From assembly GCF_014207605.1 (NCBI RefSeq), contig NZ_JACHHI010000002.1:247288-311287 (forward strand): a DNA stretch of 64,000 nucleotides, in the 5' to 3' direction. The stretch is from Negativicoccus succinicivorans. Its GTDB lineage: Bacteria; Bacillota; Negativicutes; Veillonellales; Negativicoccaceae. Both the position numbers and the translations under genes were made by a program. The notes below the pieces were generated by a model. It did no database searches. It was not told the origin of the DNA and saw only the letters and a program-made list of their open reading frames with translations. Shown here in pieces: positions 36,744 to 44,987 of this stretch (within the stretch, counting starts at the first letter, position 1; each line of letters begins with the position of its first letter).

Positions 36744-37292
36744 ATGAAAATCAAAGAAGTCATTATTGTTGAAGGAAAATCGGATATTGTCCGCGTGCGT
36801 CAGGCGGTAGATGCGGAAATCATTCCGACATACGGATTTGGCCTGAGCCCGGAAACGCTTTCGGATATTGAAGCGGCGTACCGGCGGTGCGGAATTATTA
36901 TTCTCACCGATCCGGACGGCGCGGGGGAGCGTATTCGTCGCTATTTGACGCAGCGCTTTCCGGAGGCCAAGCATGCGTTCGTGCCGAAAGAGGACGCGAT
37001 TGCCAACGATGATTTGGGCATCGAACAGGCGAGCCCTGAGGCCATTCGCAGCGCTCTCAGCAAAGTGCGCAGCATCGCGCCGACGAACGAGGCGCATTTT
37101 ACGGTGGCGGATTTGTGGCAGGCGGGCGCGGCGGGTACGCATGATGCGGCCGCACTTCGGGCGCGTCTCGGCGCGCGGCTCGGCATCGGTTACGCGAATG
37201 CCAAACGTTTTTTGGTGCGTCTGAATCATTACGGCGTCACCCGTGAAGAATGGGCGCAAGCTCTTCGGGAGGAGCAGACCGATGGAATATGA
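36744..37292 (+). CDS. rnmV: Ribonuclease M5
   Basis: 182 residues. It matures the 5S rRNA precursor in Firmicutes. A TOPRIM domain supplies the active site: E10 in IIVEGKSD and D56/D58 in LTDPDGAGE. A basic C-terminal RNA-binding part follows. There is no ribosome site upstream, and the family N-terminus (MKIKEVIIVEGK) fixes the ATG at 36744, so the mRNA is probably leaderless. It overlaps rsmA by 11 bases, the usual Firmicute neighbour. Confidence 0.93.
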   Translation: MKIKEVIIVEGKSDIVRVRQAVDAEIIPTYGFGLSPETLSDIEAAYRRCGIIILTDPDGAGERIRRYLTQRFPEAKHAFVPKEDAIANDDLGIEQASPEAIRSALSKVRSIAPTNEAHFTVADLWQAGAAGTHDAAALRARLGARLGIGYANAKRFLVRLNHYGVTREEWAQALREEQTDGI

Positions 37293-38139
37293 ACTCGCAC
37301 GCAAAGGAACGATTCGTCGCCTGACCGAGCATTTCGGTTTACGCATGCAAAAAAAATGGGGACAGAATTTTCTGATTCGTCCCGAGGTTGTTGAAGACAT
37401 TGTCGACGCGGCGGAACTCGGACCCGATGACCGTGTTTTGGAGATCGGTCCCGGCATTGGCACGCTGACGCAGGGATTGGCGCGCACGGGAGCGCAGGTC
37501 ACGGCGGTGGAATTGGATCCGAAACTGCCGGAAATTTTGGCGGAAACGCTCGCGGCGTATCCGAATGTGCGAATTGTCCCGGGAGATATTTTGAAAACGG
37601 ACGTGCGCGCGCTGATGGGGGATACACCTTTTACCGTCGCGGCCAACTTGCCGTACTATATTACGACGCCGATTCTGATGTACCTTTTGGAGCAGAAGTT
37701 GCCGCTGGTGCGTCTGGTGCTGATGATGCAGCGCGAAGTGGCGGAACGTTTGGCGGCAAGCCCCGGTACGAAAGCGTACGGCGCGATCACGCTCGCGGTG
37801 CAGTACTACACGGAAGCGCACGTGCTTTTCGATGTCGAACCGGAATCGTTTTGGCCCGCGCCGAATGTCGTCTCAAGCGTCGTGGAATTTATTCCGCGTA
37901 AGCAACCGCCGGTGGACGTGCGGGATGAAAAACTGCTTTTCCGTCTGGTGAAAATCGCCTTCGCGCAACGCCGCAAAACGTTTCGTAATAATATAAAAGC
38001 CGCCGGCTATGAGTCAGCGACGGCGGATGCGTTGTTGGCGCGGACGGAGATCGACGGCGGTCGACGCGGCGAAACATTCAGTTTGGAGGAATTCGCGCGC
38101 CTGGCCAACGTGCTTTACGAGTTGGAAGAGGCAAAATAA
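37282..38139 (+). CDS. rsmA: 16S rRNA dimethyladenosine methyltransferase
   Basis: 285 residues from ATG 37282 (GGGAGGAG upstream, inside rnmV). It dimethylates the two adenines of the helix 45 loop of 16S rRNA. SAM-binding motif VLEIGPGIGTLTQGL, acidic VELDPKL and the catalytic motif NLPYYITTPIL. A C-terminal helical domain completes it. The last 25 bases overlap the 3' end of a convergent SGNH hydrolase gene. Confidence 0.95.
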   Translation: MEYELARKGTIRRLTEHFGLRMQKKWGQNFLIRPEVVEDIVDAAELGPDDRVLEIGPGIGTLTQGLARTGAQVTAVELDPKLPEILAETLAAYPNVRIVPGDILKTDVRALMGDTPFTVAANLPYYITTPILMYLLEQKLPLVRLVLMMQREVAERLAASPGTKAYGAITLAVQYYTEAHVLFDVEPESFWPAPNVVSSVVEFIPRKQPPVDVRDEKLLFRLVKIAFAQRRKTFRNNIKAAGYESATADALLARTEIDGGRRGETFSLEEFARLANVLYELEEAK

Positions 38140-38684
38140 GTTTGCGCGTGCTTCGCCATTTTGGCGTAGCCGTAGATATTCGGATGGACTCCGTCATCGT
38201 ATTCGTTGGAGGCGAGAAGACGGCGAAAATCGAGCGTCGCCTGCGGAAATGCGCGCACGAGCGCGTCACCGTATTCTTGGAACGCGGCGACCGCGTAAGG
38301 AAAGGCGGGCGCGCTTTGCCAGCCGGTGTAGATCGCCTCTTTTGTAATCTCCGGCGGAATGCCGATGACGATGGGCAATGCGGCATGAGCGGATGCGAAG
38401 GCGGTAATTTTTCGGACGAGCGGTCGGATATCCACCGGCTGCTCGTTTTCTGCGTCTTGCATGATATCGTTGCTGCCCGCCATTAAAAACAACAGATCGT
38501 ACGCGACGGGTTCGCGCAACGTTCGTTCGGTGCGTTGCAGCACCTGATCCAGTCCCGCGCCGCACATGCCCAAATTGGTAACCTGCAGGTCCGGTAATGC
38601 CGCGGCCAATTTGCTCAGCCAGCGGGAAGGCATCGGCACGTCAAATCCGTAAGTTAAGCTGTCGCCTGCTGCGAGTAAATGCAT
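38115..38684 (-). CDS. SGNH/GDSL-family esterase
   Basis: 189 residues. Block I AAGDSLTYG with the nucleophilic Ser (residue 9), block II Gly in NLGMCGAG, block III Asn in MAGSNDIM and block V DGVHPN with the catalytic Asp-His. These enzymes are esterases, thioesterases, lysophospholipases or carbohydrate deacetylases. No signal peptide, so probably cytoplasmic. It converges on rsmA and overlaps it by 25 bases with no terminator between. Confidence 0.9.
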   Translation of the reverse strand: MHLLAAGDSLTYGFDVPMPSRWLSKLAAALPDLQVTNLGMCGAGLDQVLQRTERTLREPVAYDLLFLMAGSNDIMQDAENEQPVDIRPLVRKITAFASAHAALPIVIGIPPEITKEAIYTGWQSAPAFPYAVAAFQEYGDALVRAFPQATLDFRRLLASNEYDDGVHPNIYGYAKMAKHAQTYFASSNS

Positions 38685-38752
38685 GGTTTCACCTCGCGTT
38701 CATTGTAGCGGGCGTACAACTCGGTTTCAAGTCGGCGGCGCGCTTCGTTTCG

Positions 38753-38761
38753 TGCTACAAT
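38753..38761 (+). promoter_or_regulatory. Extended -10 promoter before the small membrane protein gene
   Basis: TGCTACAAT, 41 bases before the start. The same nine-base word recurs at 38949-38957 (inside the small gene, before the transaldolase gene) and at 52941-52949. Confidence 0.55.
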
Positions 38762-38802
38762 GAGGATAACAAACCAACCGTACGGTCAAGGAGGCGATTT
38801 CT

Positions 38803-38982
38803 ATGCGGTTGATCTTATTTCTGATCGGCATGGCATTCTTGATGCCGGTAGTTTTCATTACGGTTTTGACGGCTTTCTTTTGGAAATATCTGTCGGGCCG
38901 AAAAAATGCTCGCAGGAGAACTGTGACAAAGCGTAATGATGTCGTTTGTGCTACAATAAATATCGATTGTGATGAAGGGTGA
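38803..38982 (+). CDS. Small membrane protein of unknown function
   Basis: 59 residues, beginning [15 protein letters not shown] and ending at TGA 38980-38982. AAGGAGGCG sits 6-7 bases before the ATG. A single hydrophobic helix (about residues 3-27) is followed by a strongly basic tail ([13 protein letters not shown]) and a short polar end, implying an N-out/C-in small membrane protein. No family recognised. It is followed 5 bases later by the transaldolase-like gene, whose ribosome site lies in its last codons. Confidence 0.6.
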   Translation: MRLILFLIGMAFLMPVVFITVLTAFFWKYLSGRKNARRRTVTKRNDVVCATINIDCDEG

Positions 38983-38987
38983 ACGGA

Positions 38988-39641
38988 ATGAAATTTTTTA
39001 TTGATACGGCGATTGTGGATGAAATTCGCGCGGCGCACCGTCTGGGAGTGGTGGCCGGCGTAACGACGAATCCGTCGCTGATGGCAAAAGCGGGTCAGGA
39101 CCCCAAAAAAGTTATTCAGGAAATAGCTTCTTTTGTGGACGGTCCGATCAGCGCGGAAGTATTGGCGGAAGATGCGGACGGTATGGTGCGCGAAGGTCGC
39201 GAATGGGCGAAAGTGGCGCCGCAAGTAACGGTCAAGGTACCGCTTACAGCGGAAGGTTTGGCGGCTACGCGTGTACTGGCTGATGAAGGCATCAAAGTCA
39301 ATGTCACGTTGATTTTTAACGCGAGCCAGGCGCTTTTAGCGGCGCGTGCGGGCGCTGCGTTTGTCAGTCCCTTCATCGGACGGCTGGATGACATCGGCGC
39401 GAACGGGTCTGAGCTCGTGCGCACGATTGCGACTATTTTCAAAGAACATCATATTGCAACGGAAATTATCGCAGCGAGCATCCGACGTCCGCTCGATATT
39501 ACCGAAGCCGCTCTGGCGGGAGCGCACATTGCGACGGTCCCGTATAAAGTGCTTTTGGCGGCGCTTGAACACCCGTTGACGAAAGCGGGGATCGAGCGTT
39601 TTGCGGAAGACTGGCGGCAAGTGACACAAAAGACAAAGTAG
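38988..39641 (+). CDS. Transaldolase-like protein / fructose-6-phosphate aldolase family
   Basis: 217 residues from ATG 38988, with GAAGGGTGA just upstream. TalC/FSA short-transaldolase family: [16 protein letters not shown], Schiff-base lysine K83 in VTVKVPLT, and [31 protein letters not shown]. Members act in the non-oxidative pentose phosphate pathway or as fructose-6-phosphate aldolases; the two activities cannot be told apart here. It is followed by glpX, 12 bases away, so both act at the fructose-6-phosphate node. Confidence 0.93.
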   Translation: MKFFIDTAIVDEIRAAHRLGVVAGVTTNPSLMAKAGQDPKKVIQEIASFVDGPISAEVLAEDADGMVREGREWAKVAPQVTVKVPLTAEGLAATRVLADEGIKVNVTLIFNASQALLAARAGAAFVSPFIGRLDDIGANGSELVRTIATIFKEHHIATEIIAASIRRPLDITEAALAGAHIATVPYKVLLAALEHPLTKAGIERFAEDWRQVTQKTK

Positions 39642-39653
39642 GAGGCGCAAGTA

Positions 39654-40616
39654 ATGGACAGGATTTTGACACTGGAATTTGTACGAGTCACCGAAGCGGC
39701 GGCGATCAAATGCGGACGCCTGGTCGGTCGCGGCGATAAGATCGGCGCCGATCAGCTCGCTGTTGATGGTATGCGCAGCGAATTTGAAAAAGTGCACATC
39801 GACGGTGAAGTCGTCATCGGCGAAGGAGAAATGGACGAAGCACCGATGCTTTACATCGGTGAAAAGGTAGGTCTCGGCGGTGACTCGGTGGATATCGCGG
39901 TCGATCCGCTCGAAGGTACCAACCTGGTCGCCAAAGGACAAAACGGCGCCATTGCGGTACTTGCGATTGCCCCGCGCGGTTGCCTTTTGCACGCTCCGGA
40001 TATGTACATGGAAAAAATCGCGGTCGGACCGCGTGCGGCCGGACGCATTGATATCAACGCGCCGGTCAAAGAAAATCTGCGCCGGGTTGCGGAAGCGATG
40101 GAACGCTCGGTCGATGACTTGAGCGTCGTCATCTTGGATCGGGAACGACATGCCGATATTATTCGTGATTGCCGTGAAGCGGGCGCGCGAATCCGTTTGA
40201 TCACGGACGGCGATGTCACGCCGGCGATCGAAGTCGGCATTGAAGGTTCGGGTGTGCATATGCTCATCGGTACCGGCGGCGCGCCGGAAGGCGTTTTGGC
40301 CGCGGCCGCTTTGAAATGCCTCGGCGGCGACATGCAGGGACGTTTGGTGCCGCACAGCGATGAAGAAGTACGTCGCGCCAAAGAAATGGGCGTAGCGGAT
40401 ATTCATCAGGTGTTTACCATTGACGATCTTGTGAAAGGCGACGACTGCATCTTCTCCGCCACTGCGATTACCCCGGGCAATACATTGCGCGGTATTCAGT
40501 ATTTCGGCGGCGGCGCGCGTACACAGACCGTCGTGATGCGCTACAAGACGGGCACCGTTCGTTTTGTCGACACCATTCACAAATTCGGTAACCGCGGCAT
40601 GAGCATTAAACTGTAA
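39654..40616 (+). CDS. glpX: Fructose-1,6-bisphosphatase, class II
   Basis: 320 residues. Gluconeogenic phosphatase, Mn-dependent. Visible motifs: AAIKCGRLVGRGDK, GEVVIGEGEMDEAPML, VDPLEGTN (metal site) and GTGGAPEGVLAAAALKCLGG. AGGAGGC precedes the ATG. It pairs with the transaldolase-like gene and closes the unit with a strong terminator. Confidence 0.95.
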   Translation: MDRILTLEFVRVTEAAAIKCGRLVGRGDKIGADQLAVDGMRSEFEKVHIDGEVVIGEGEMDEAPMLYIGEKVGLGGDSVDIAVDPLEGTNLVAKGQNGAIAVLAIAPRGCLLHAPDMYMEKIAVGPRAAGRIDINAPVKENLRRVAEAMERSVDDLSVVILDRERHADIIRDCREAGARIRLITDGDVTPAIEVGIEGSGVHMLIGTGGAPEGVLAAAALKCLGGDMQGRLVPHSDEEVRRAKEMGVADIHQVFTIDDLVKGDDCIFSATAITPGNTLRGIQYFGGGARTQTVVMRYKTGTVRFVDTIHKFGNRGMSIKL

Positions 40617-40662
40617 AAAGCAGTCGGTAAATCATAAACAATATCCGGTTTTACCGGAGCAT

Positions 40663-40692
40663 AAAAAGGAGCGGCGGCGACCGCTCCTTTTT
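40663..40692 (+). terminator. Terminator after glpX
   Basis: AAAAAGGAGCGG, loop CGGCGA, CCGCTCCTTTTT. Confidence 0.9.
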
Positions 40693-40702
40693 CGTGTCTG
40701 TT

Positions 40703-40731
40703 TTGTGTTTGCCGGAAATGCGTGGTATAGT
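40703..40731 (+). promoter_or_regulatory. Promoter of the HD-domain gene
   Basis: TTGTGT (40703-40708), 17-base spacer, TATAGT (40726-40731). Confidence 0.6.
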
Positions 40732-40758
40732 GATGAAAAACGGAAGGGGAGTGTTGCA

Positions 40759-41331
40759 ATGAAACCGACACGGGAACAGGCGAAACAACTTTTACTGGAA
40801 TACACGGACTCCCAGGCACTTATTCGCCACGCGCTGCAAGTGGAAGCGGCGATGTTGCATTTTGCCGATTATTTCGGTGCGGAGGATCGGGAAAAATGGG
40901 GCGTGATCGGTCTTTGCCATGATTTGGATTATGATCGCTATCCGGATCAGCATTGCGCGGTGACGAAGCAGATTCTGGAAAAAGAAGGTTGGGACGAAAC
41001 CTACATTCGCGCTATTATGTCGCACGGTTACGGCATGGTGACGGATGTCAAACCGGAAACGACGCTGGAAAAAACGCTCTATGCGGTGGACGAACTTACG
41101 GGCATTATCAATGCCGCCTGTCTGTTGCGGCCGAGCAAATCGGTATTGGATCTGACGGTGAAATCGCTCACGAAAAAATTTAAGGATAAACATTTCGCCG
41201 CCGGTTGCAATCGTGATGTGATCACACAGGGTTGTGAAATGCTCGGTATGGAGCGCCAGGAATTTTTTGCGGAAACAATCAAAGGTTTACAGAAACGCGC
41301 GGAAATCGTCGGCCTGAAAGGAAACATATAA
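40759..41331 (+). CDS. HD-domain hydrolase (HDIG type)
   Basis: 190 residues from ATG 40759 with GGAAGGGGAG upstream. The HD metal site is visible: RHALQVEAAM (first His), LCHDLDYDRYPDQH (His-Asp pair) and a further Asp in YAVDELTGI. Single-domain proteins of this kind hydrolyse nucleotides or phosphate esters; the substrate is unknown. It is monocistronic between two terminators. Confidence 0.85.
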   Translation: MKPTREQAKQLLLEYTDSQALIRHALQVEAAMLHFADYFGAEDREKWGVIGLCHDLDYDRYPDQHCAVTKQILEKEGWDETYIRAIMSHGYGMVTDVKPETTLEKTLYAVDELTGIINAACLLRPSKSVLDLTVKSLTKKFKDKHFAAGCNRDVITQGCEMLGMERQEFFAETIKGLQKRAEIVGLKGNI

Positions 41332-41335
41332 TTTG

Positions 41336-41361
41336 AAAAAAGCGGTGCATACCGCTTTTTT
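41336..41361 (+). terminator. Terminator of the HD-domain gene
   Basis: AAAAAAGCGGT, loop GCAT, ACCGCTTTTTT. Confidence 0.9.
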
Positions 41362-41382
41362 GTGCGTAGGCAATGGCGCGTG

Positions 41383-41411
41383 TTGACATTCACGAGGCTT
41401 TGTGATACGCT
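41383..41411 (+). promoter_or_regulatory. Promoter of the T-box serC operon
   Basis: TTGACA (41383-41388), 17-base spacer, TACGCT (41406-41411). Confidence 0.7.
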
Positions 41412-41429
41412 TTGGCTAATTAAAAAAGC

Positions 41430-41632
41430 AATGCCACGAAGGAGAATATCCGTAACCGAAGGCACAGAGAGCAGGCGGTGGTGCAAGCCTGTCCGTACGT
41501 TACGAGGTTCCGCTCCGGAGCAACAGGTGAAGAGCCTGGCGGGCACGCCCGATACAGCGTAACAAAGTTGGCCGTAGGCAATTTGGGTGGCACCGCGAGA
41601 TCTCTCGTCCCAGTGAGGATGGGAGCTTTTTT
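41430..41632 (+). ncRNA. T-box leader, probably serine-specific
   Basis: Stem I carries AGAGAGC (about 41466-41472) and a distal loop GGCGGTGGTGCAAGCC. The 5' arm GTAAC (41452-41456) pairs with GTTAC, and GGAG with CTCC. The specifier loop between them reads GAGGTTCCG, where TCC (Ser) followed by a purine fits the regulated genes; TTC (Phe) is the other frame. The diagnostic T-box TGGCACCGCG is at 41588-41597, followed by the terminator arm pair around GTCCCA/TGGGAGC and T6. Uncharged tRNA binding should stabilise the antiterminator and allow transcription of serC, the phosphatase-like gene and serS. Confidence 0.9.
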
Positions 41633-41715
41633 ATTACCGAAAATATTGGTCACATGCCGCTCGTTATTCACGACATGGTGCGCGCTATGAAGAGTGCGAG
41701 CGGGGGAGGATTTAT

Positions 41716-42792
41716 ATGACGGAACGCGTATTTAATTTTCATGCCGGAACGGGCGCGCTGCCGGCAGAAGTGCTTCAACAGGCCGCCGCGGAAATGATGA
41801 ACTACCGTGACACCGGCATGGGTGTCATGGAGCTTTCGCACCGCAGCGATGCCTATCAGCGTTTGCATCAGGACGCGCGGGAACGCTTGCGTAAACTGCT
41901 CGCGATACCCGCGACGCATGATGTTCTTTTTCTGCAAGGCGGCGCCAGTCATCAATTCGTGATGATTCCGGCGAATTTCGCCAAAGGCGGTCGGCTCGGC
42001 TATGCCGATACCGGCATCTGGGCCAACAATGCGATGCAGCAGGCGAGTTTGTACGGCGCGACTTACAAAGTGACGGCTGTGAGCGCGGGCGGGTACCGCA
42101 CGATTCCCATGGATTTCCATGTGAAAGAAGACACGTCCTACGTGCATATTACGTCGAATAATACGATTTACGGCACGGCGTACCGGGTCTTTCCACAACT
42201 CGGCGTGCCGTTGGTCGCCGATATGAGTTCGGATTTGCTGTCGCGACCGCTTGATGTCGGACAGTTCGGCTTGATTTATGCGGGCGCGCAAAAAAATATC
42301 GGCATCGCCGGCGTGACGATCGTCATTATTGATCGCGACTGGATGGCCAAAGGCAATGAACGCTTGCCGAAAATTTTACAATACCGCACGCATGCGGAGG
42401 CGGACTCGATTTTCAATACGCCGCCGACGTACGCGATATATGTTTTGGGACTCGCGTTGCAATGGGTCGAAGCGCAGGGTGGTGTGGCGGAAATGGACCG
42501 CCGCGCGCAGGCGAAGTCCGGGCGGATTTATGAAGTACTCGATCGCTATCCCGAAGTCTATCGACCGCACGCCGAACACACATACCGATCGCGGATGAAC
42601 GCGGTGTTTACATTGTGTGACGAAGCCAAGACAGAAGGTTTTGTGCGGGCAGCGGCCGCAGCCGGCTTTGTCGGCATCCAAGGGCATCGTCGCGTCGGCG
42701 GGTTGCGCATCTCGCTCTACAATGCCGTACCCCGGGAAGGGGTCGAAAAACTGGCCGACTGGATGGACGATTATGCGCAACGCCATCGGTAA
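41716..42792 (+). CDS. serC: Phosphoserine aminotransferase
   Basis: 358 residues. PLP enzyme converting 3-phosphohydroxypyruvate to phosphoserine. Starts FNFHAGTGALP (most SerC have AGP at this spot). FLQGGASHQF, ITSNNTIYGTAY, VADMSSDLLSRPLDV and the PLP lysine K193 in YAGAQKNIG follow. GLRISLYNA near the C-terminus is typical. GGGGGAGG precedes the ATG. It is the first gene behind the T-box, with a histidine-phosphatase gene 74 bases downstream and then serS. No serA or classical serB is visible in the window. Confidence 0.93.
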   Translation: MTERVFNFHAGTGALPAEVLQQAAAEMMNYRDTGMGVMELSHRSDAYQRLHQDARERLRKLLAIPATHDVLFLQGGASHQFVMIPANFAKGGRLGYADTGIWANNAMQQASLYGATYKVTAVSAGGYRTIPMDFHVKEDTSYVHITSNNTIYGTAYRVFPQLGVPLVADMSSDLLSRPLDVGQFGLIYAGAQKNIGIAGVTIVIIDRDWMAKGNERLPKILQYRTHAEADSIFNTPPTYAIYVLGLALQWVEAQGGVAEMDRRAQAKSGRIYEVLDRYPEVYRPHAEHTYRSRMNAVFTLCDEAKTEGFVRAAAAAGFVGIQGHRRVGGLRISLYNAVPREGVEKLADWMDDYAQRHR

Positions 42793-42866
42793 CGAAACGT
42801 ATATTTCATGCGCAACGGCGCGGCCGATGAGCGCCGGAACGGCAAAAAGAGACGGGAGGGATGCCG

Positions 42867-43502
42867 ATGTTACGACTGCTGTTGGCGCGGCATGGCGAGA
42901 CGAAATGGAATCTTGAAGGACGCTACCAGGGACAGGTTGATACCGAACTTTCCGATCTCGGGCACACGCAGGGCCAAAAGCTTGGCGAGAGTTTACGCGC
43001 GGTGCCGATCGACGCGGTATTGGCGAGTCCGTTGCGCCGCGCGCGGGAGACGGCGGAGTATTGCGCCAAGTGGCATGGACTTCCCGTCGTTGCCGACGCG
43101 GATCTGACGGAGATCGCTCACGGCGCCTGGGAAGGGAAATTGGTGGCGGAAGTAGCGCACGCCGACGGTGATCGTCTCACCGCCTGGCGCATAAAGCCGC
43201 AGACGGTGACGATGCCGCAAGGCGAATCGCTGCATGATGTCGCACGGCGTGTCGAGCGCGCGTTGGTGCGCTACCGTACGCAGTATGACGGTAAAACGCT
43301 GCTGGTGGTGGCGCATGACGCGGTGAACAAGGTGGCGCTTTGCCGGATTCTCGGGCTCGATCTCAGCCATTTTTGGCAGATTCAACAGGATAACGGTTGC
43401 GTCAATGTGCTGACTTACGACGGCGGCTGGCGAGTGCTCGCGGTCAATGTCAATACGCACCTCGGTTATTTGTACAGTCAAACGGAGCAAAAAAGCCTTT
43501 AA
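42867..43502 (+). CDS. Histidine phosphatase (phosphoglycerate-mutase-like), candidate phosphoserine phosphatase
   Basis: 211 residues from ATG 42867, 7 bases after GGGAGG (ATG 42861 is too close). RHG motif LARHGETKWN with phospho-acceptor H9. The second Arg is in LASPLRRARETAEY, the acidic residue in LTEIAHGAWEG and the second His in VVAHDAVNKV. Cofactor-dependent mutases are longer; this size fits phosphatases (CobC, GpmB-like, or the metal-independent phosphoserine phosphatases described in Hydrogenobacter and cyanobacteria). Its position between serC and serS under a T-box suggests phosphoserine as substrate. That is an inference from context. Confidence 0.85.
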   Translation: MLRLLLARHGETKWNLEGRYQGQVDTELSDLGHTQGQKLGESLRAVPIDAVLASPLRRARETAEYCAKWHGLPVVADADLTEIAHGAWEGKLVAEVAHADGDRLTAWRIKPQTVTMPQGESLHDVARRVERALVRYRTQYDGKTLLVVAHDAVNKVALCRILGLDLSHFWQIQQDNGCVNVLTYDGGWRVLAVNVNTHLGYLYSQTEQKSL

Positions 43503-43559
43503 TACTGTCTTTACAAAGACGTGAGATAAAGTTGTTTAGAAATAAAAAGGAGCGATATT

Positions 43560-44849
43560 ATGCTGGATATTAAATGGATTCGAGAAAATGCCGATCGGGT
43601 ACGGGAAAATTTGAAAAATCGTCATCATGACGCCGATGTGGATGAAATTATCCGCTTGGACGAAGAACGCCGCACGCTGCTTGTAGAAGTGGAGCAATGG
43701 AAAGCCGATCGCAACGCGGCGAGCAAGGAAATCGCCAAATGCAAAAAAGAGGGCGGCGACGCATCCGAGATCATCGCCCGCATGAAAAAAGTCAGCGATG
43801 CGATCACGGGCCATGATCAACGGTTGCGTGATGTGGAGGAAAAACTCCATCAACAGATGCTTGAAATTCCGAATATTTGCGATGCCAGCGTACCGGTGGG
43901 CGAAGATGAAAACGATAATGTCGAAGTACGTCGCTACGGCACGCCGCGCGAATTCGGCTTTGAAGTGAAAGCTCATTGGGATATCGGCGCGGGTCTGGGC
44001 ATTTTGGATCCGGAAACGGCCGCGAAAGTTACGGGCACGCGCTTCCACTACTACCTCGGCGCGGGCGCGCAACTGGAACGCGCGGTGTACAGTTTCATGC
44101 TGGGTATGCACACGCAGGAATTCGGTTTTACCGAAGTCATTCCGCCGTACATCATCAATGAAGACAGCATGATCGGTACCGGCCAGCTGCCGAAGTTTGC
44201 GGAAGACATGTTCAAATTGGAAGGTCTGCCGTACTACCTGACACCGACGGCGGAAGTACCGCTGACGAACTTCCATCGCGATGAAATTATCAACGGCGAA
44301 GTTTTGCCGCAGCGTCTCTGCGCTCTTACGCCGTGCTTCCGCGCGGAGGCGGGATCGGCGGGACGTGATACGCGCGGTCTGATTCGCCAGCACCAGTTCC
44401 ACAAGGTGGAAATGGTCAAATTCGCGAAGCCGGAAGAATCCTACGAGGAGCTTGAATCCATGACGCTCGAAGCGGAACAGATCTTGCGCCGACTGGCGTT
44501 GCCGTATCGCGTCATCACTCTTTGCACCGGTGATATCGGTTTCTCCGCCGCGAAGACATATGATATCGAAGTGTGGATGCCTGCCCAGGAAACCTATCGC
44601 GAAATTTCTTCCTGCTCGAACTGTGAAGCATTCCAGGCGCGTCGCGCCAACATCAAATTCCGTCGCAGCGCCAAAGATAAACCCGAGTACGTACATACTT
44701 TGAACGGTTCGGGTCTTGCCGTCGGGCGCACGGTCGCGGCGATTTTGGAAAACAATCAGCAGCAGGACGGCTCGGTCATCGTACCGAAAGCCCTGCGTCC
44801 GTACATGCATGGTTTGGAAGTTATCACGCCGGTTAAGCCGCTGCGCTAA
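43560..44849 (+). CDS. serS: Seryl-tRNA synthetase
   Basis: 429 residues. An N-terminal antiparallel coiled-coil arm (about residues 30-105) binds the long variable arm of tRNA-Ser. The class II core follows, with motif 2 in [16 protein letters not shown] and motif 3 in [27 protein letters not shown] precedes the ATG. It lies 57 bases after the phosphatase-like gene with no T-rich terminator between, so it probably belongs to the T-box operon, which supports the Ser specifier. Confidence 0.97.
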   Translation: MLDIKWIRENADRVRENLKNRHHDADVDEIIRLDEERRTLLVEVEQWKADRNAASKEIAKCKKEGGDASEIIARMKKVSDAITGHDQRLRDVEEKLHQQMLEIPNICDASVPVGEDENDNVEVRRYGTPREFGFEVKAHWDIGAGLGILDPETAAKVTGTRFHYYLGAGAQLERAVYSFMLGMHTQEFGFTEVIPPYIINEDSMIGTGQLPKFAEDMFKLEGLPYYLTPTAEVPLTNFHRDEIINGEVLPQRLCALTPCFRAEAGSAGRDTRGLIRQHQFHKVEMVKFAKPEESYEELESMTLEAEQILRRLALPYRVITLCTGDIGFSAAKTYDIEVWMPAQETYREISSCSNCEAFQARRANIKFRRSAKDKPEYVHTLNGSGLAVGRTVAAILENNQQQDGSVIVPKALRPYMHGLEVITPVKPLR

Positions 44850-44870
44850 TCGTACTGTCGTATCTCTTAC

Positions 44871-44906
44871 TGACAACCGCTCCGCGCGAGGGGCGGTTGT
44901 CATTTT
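44871..44906 (+). terminator. Terminator after serS
   Basis: TGACAACCGCTCC / GGGGCGGTTGTCA around GCGCGA, followed by TTTTG. The stem is long (13 pairs with one G-U) but the T-run is short. Confidence 0.75.
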
Positions 44907-44987
44907 GATGGTTATATGGTAATATTTATTTTATGAGTATATGAAAATGAGATTGCTATGACTGCATTTAAAGGAGGACATATTTAG

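Noticed and set aside
42867..43502. Cofactor-dependent phosphoglycerate mutase (gpmA)
   Set aside because: At 211 residues it is shorter than GpmA and its position between serC and serS fits a phosphatase better; the family alone does not decide.
43506..43519. Hairpin GTCTTT-AC-AAAGAC between the phosphatase-like gene and serS as a terminator
   Set aside because: Short AT-rich stem with a two-base loop and no T-run, so unlikely to stop transcription.
43536..44903. Open frame of 455 codons antisense to serS
   Set aside because: Shadow of serS; low-complexity Arg/Phe/His composition, and serS on the other strand is unambiguous.
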